From JAAYDI01 sp052034005 (lineage in GTDB: Bacteria > Planctomycetota > Planctomycetia > Pirellulales > Pirellulaceae): a DNA stretch of 64,000 nucleotides. This document shows, one piece after another, positions 62,156 through 64,000 of the stretch. The notes under the pieces are model-generated. The model worked only from the letters and a program-made list of their open reading frames with translations. It had not been told where the DNA came from and did not search any database. How positions within the stretch are numbered: the stretch's first letter is position 1; each line of letters begins with the position of its first letter. Location of the stretch: the NCBI GenBank assembly GCA_052034005.1, contig JBPOJB010000003.1, positions 97,982-161,981 of the forward strand, written 5' to 3'. The position numbers and the translations under genes were made by a program.

Positions 62156-63438
62156 GACGACGTGTCGTCATCACCGGCGTCGGCTGCATCAACCCGATGG
62201 GCCACGACGTGGAAACGGTCTGGTCCGGACTGAAGGAGGGCCGGTCGGGTGTCGGCCGTACCACGATCTTCGACGCGTCGAATTTCCCCACGTCCATATC
62301 AGCCGAAGTCCGGGACTGGGACGTGTCGCACGTCGGGGAGGATCCCGAGGTCTGGAAGCACCGCGGCCGGCATTCCCGGTTCGCCGCGGGCGCGGCGCGG
62401 CAGGCCGTAGGGTCCTCCGGCGTGCTCGACGCGCCCGGACTGGATCCGGAACGATTTGGCGTCTATCTGGGCAGTGGCGAGGGCAGTCAGGATTTCTTCT
62501 CGTTTGCCGACATGATGGCCGCCGGACTGGCGGCCGGCCCGTTTGACCTGGGACGTTTCATCCAGCGCGGGATCGAGCTGCTCAACCCGGCCAAGGAGCT
62601 GGAACAGGAGCCCAACATGCCGGCCGGGCACGTGGCCGCCATGTTCGACGCGCGTGGGCCGAACTTCAACTGCCTGACCGCCTGTGCCGCCAGCAGCCAG
62701 GCGGTGGGCGAAGCCACCGAAATCATTCGGCGCGGTGATGCCGATGTGATGCTCTCCGGCGGTACCCATAGCATGATCCACCCCCTGGGAGTGACCGGCT
62801 TCAACCTGCTCACCGCCCTGTCGCGACGCAACGACGAACCCACCCGGGCCTCCCGGCCGTTCGACCGCCTGCGCGATGGATTCGTGATCGGCGAAGGTGC
62901 CGCCATGGTCGTGCTGGAGGAGCTCGAGCGGGCCAAGCACCGCGGCGCGCCCATCTACGGCGAGATCGTGGGGTACGGGGTGACCGCCGATGCCTACCGG
63001 ATCACCGATATCCATCCGCAGGGCCGCGGCGCCATCGCCTGCATGCGCATGGCGCTGGATGACGCCCGACTCGCACCGGCCGACGTGCACTACGTCAACG
63101 CGCACGGGACCAGCACGGCCGTGAACGACCGCGTCGAAACCGTGGCGTGCAAGGAAGTGTTTGGCGAGCGCGCCTATCAGGTTCCCATCTCAAGCACCAA
63201 GAGCATGATGGGCCACCTGATCGCGGCGGCCGGCGTGACCGAACTGATCGTCTGCCTGATGGCCATCCGCGACCAGGTGCTCCCGCCCACCATCAACTAC
63301 GAGAATCCAGACCCTGATTGCGATCTGGACTACGTCCCTAATGCGGCGCGCGACGCGAAATGCGACGTCGCGCTCAACAACAGCTTCGGCTTCGGCGGAC
63401 AGAACATCACCCTCATCGTGCGTCGCTTCGAAGGCTAA
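62152..63438 (+). CDS. Beta-ketoacyl-[acyl-carrier-protein] synthase
   Basis: A 428-residue thiolase-fold condensing enzyme (FabF/KAS II type). It joins an acyl chain on an enzyme cysteine with malonyl-ACP. The nucleophile is Cys178 in LTACAASSQ; the catalytic histidines are in NAHGTST and KSMMGHLIAAAG; GEGAAMVVLEELERA and the closing NNSFGFGGQN are typical. It starts at ATG 62152, overlapping the ACP stop by 4 bases. It is more likely to serve the neighbouring specialised carrier than to be the housekeeping FabF, since no other fab genes are here. The product could be a lipid, a polyene or a hydroxy fatty acid; sequence does not say. Confidence 0.92.
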   Translation: MRRRVVITGVGCINPMGHDVETVWSGLKEGRSGVGRTTIFDASNFPTSISAEVRDWDVSHVGEDPEVWKHRGRHSRFAAGAARQAVGSSGVLDAPGLDPERFGVYLGSGEGSQDFFSFADMMAAGLAAGPFDLGRFIQRGIELLNPAKELEQEPNMPAGHVAAMFDARGPNFNCLTACAASSQAVGEATEIIRRGDADVMLSGGTHSMIHPLGVTGFNLLTALSRRNDEPTRASRPFDRLRDGFVIGEGAAMVVLEELERAKHRGAPIYGEIVGYGVTADAYRITDIHPQGRGAIACMRMALDDARLAPADVHYVNAHGTSTAVNDRVETVACKEVFGERAYQVPISSTKSMMGHLIAAAGVTELIVCLMAIRDQVLPPTINYENPDPDCDLDYVPNAARDAKCDVALNNSFGFGGQNITLIVRRFEG

Positions 63439-63700
63439 ATGCCCGCCCGCACCCGCGGGACGACCGACCGTCCCCGCACGCCAGTTGCCAGAGAACCAAG
63501 GCGACCGCCGGCCCGAGGGAATCGCCCCAAGGCACGCTCAAAAATAAGTCACGGAATTGTGACTATTTCGAGTCTCAGTGGCGGAAGGACCAGGCGTGAC
63601 ACACACCCGCTCGACAGCTTCCGAAACAAACACGTCCCCCACCCGAAACCAGGGTGTCTGCTTCTGCGCCCAGCCCCCGTGCGCAGCGGCATGGACCAGC

Positions 63701-63751
63701 GCGCGCTCACGTCGTCCGCCAGGCGGCGGACTCAGGCCCTGCGGTTACACA
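63701..63751. repeat. Direct repeat with hairpin, copy 1
   Basis: A 51-bp unit containing the perfect hairpin GTCCGCCAGGCGGCGGAC (7-bp stem, 4-base loop) and the tail GGCCCTGCGGTTACACAG. A near-identical copy starts 139 bases downstream. It may be a palindromic intergenic repeat family. Confidence 0.75.
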
Positions 63752-63839
63752 GGCCTCGTCTGACCGGCACACGCACTTCGCTCAGCAGCCGGCACAGTTG
63801 TCCCGACGCGGCTTTAGGTGCCGGCCGCTGGCGTCCGGC

Positions 63840-63890
63840 GCGCGCTCACGTCGTCCGCCTGGCGGCGGACTCTGGCCCTGCGGTTAAACA
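63840..63890. repeat. Direct repeat with hairpin, copy 2
   Basis: Second copy of the 51-bp unit, differing at only a few positions; the hairpin loop changes from AGGC to TGGC while the stem is unchanged. The stem being kept while the loop varies suggests the structure matters. Confidence 0.75.
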
Positions 63891-64000
63891 GATCGACGAC
63901 GCGGCTGCTGCCGCACAGAGCGGCTCCAGCAATGAAAGACAGCCTGACGCTACTCGCCCAGTGAGCTTGCGACGGGCATGGGCCACCATATCCGCCACCC

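Larger units (their letters stand above)
63439..64000. other. Right-end region without a gene
   Basis: No gene is supported. The short frames here lack protein character. The stretch holds the duplicated hairpin repeat described separately. Confidence 0.5.

Overview
The window is high-GC bacterial chromosome, most likely from a planctomycete (Planctomycetota, probably near Pirellulales; the rank is inference). The signs are a mitochondrial-EFG1-like elongation factor G, an oversized multi-PDZ RseP, a SpoVG carrying a zinc ribbon next to ispE, a Bacillus-type three-subunit succinate dehydrogenase, LpxD/LpxI lipid A genes, several Tat-exported Gfo/Idh/MocA oxidoreductases, and a giant PQQ-like beta-propeller protein. 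No rRNA, tRNA, CRISPR array, integrase or transposase was recognised.

Layout. 1-1.05 kb: a less GC-biased islet with the C-terminal end of a protein that reads like a polymorphic toxin tail, followed by two small orphan genes (one DUF1493, one immunity-like). 1.31-1.53 kb: a G/C-tract repeat element with inverted ends and an internal 60-bp period. 1.9-10 kb: a secreted C25-type peptidase, a small membrane protein, a TPR protein, two CPBP intramembrane proteases, EF-G and a stand-alone receiver. 10.6-14.3 kb: the sdhCAB operon. 14.4-26.4 kb: envelope, isoprenoid and housekeeping genes (ftsH opposite to dxr-rseP-lpxD-lpxI, a membrane protein, ispE-spoVG, a TauE/SafE permease with its DUF1634 partner). 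26.8-34.4 kb: a sulfotransferase, a haem-related pair (radical SAM/SPASM plus HemG/HemY-type oxidase), a DUF6807 protein, MarC, a serine hydrolase and an S2P-like protease.

34.8-57.6 kb is a carbohydrate and exported-protein region: a GH78 rhamnosidase, cysK with a clear promoter and palindromic operator, an exported Gfo/Idh oxidoreductase, an MMPL/RND exporter, then a co-directional run (TIM-barrel isomerase-like, UroD-like, TolB-like, a 1356-aa internally duplicated protein of unknown function, an FGE-sulfatase-like lipoprotein, a second Gfo/Idh enzyme). Facing it is a two-gene unit of a third Gfo/Idh enzyme and a propeller protein with a Rossmann methyltransferase-like insert. 57.8-63.4 kb returns to core functions: a four-S1 RNA-binding protein, thioredoxin, PTS enzyme I, and a long acyl carrier protein translationally coupled to a ketoacyl synthase. 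The last 560 bp hold a duplicated hairpin repeat and no gene.

How the parts work together (inference): dxr and ispE serve the MEP isoprenoid pathway; lpxD and lpxI imply a lipid A-type outer membrane; FtsH, RseP, the second M50 protease and two CPBP proteases give an unusual density of membrane proteolysis; the 34.8-57.6 kb region looks like a glycan-derived sugar catabolic island. Most starts were moved downstream from the longest open frame on the basis of Shine-Dalgarno (SD) sites, signal peptides or family start positions.
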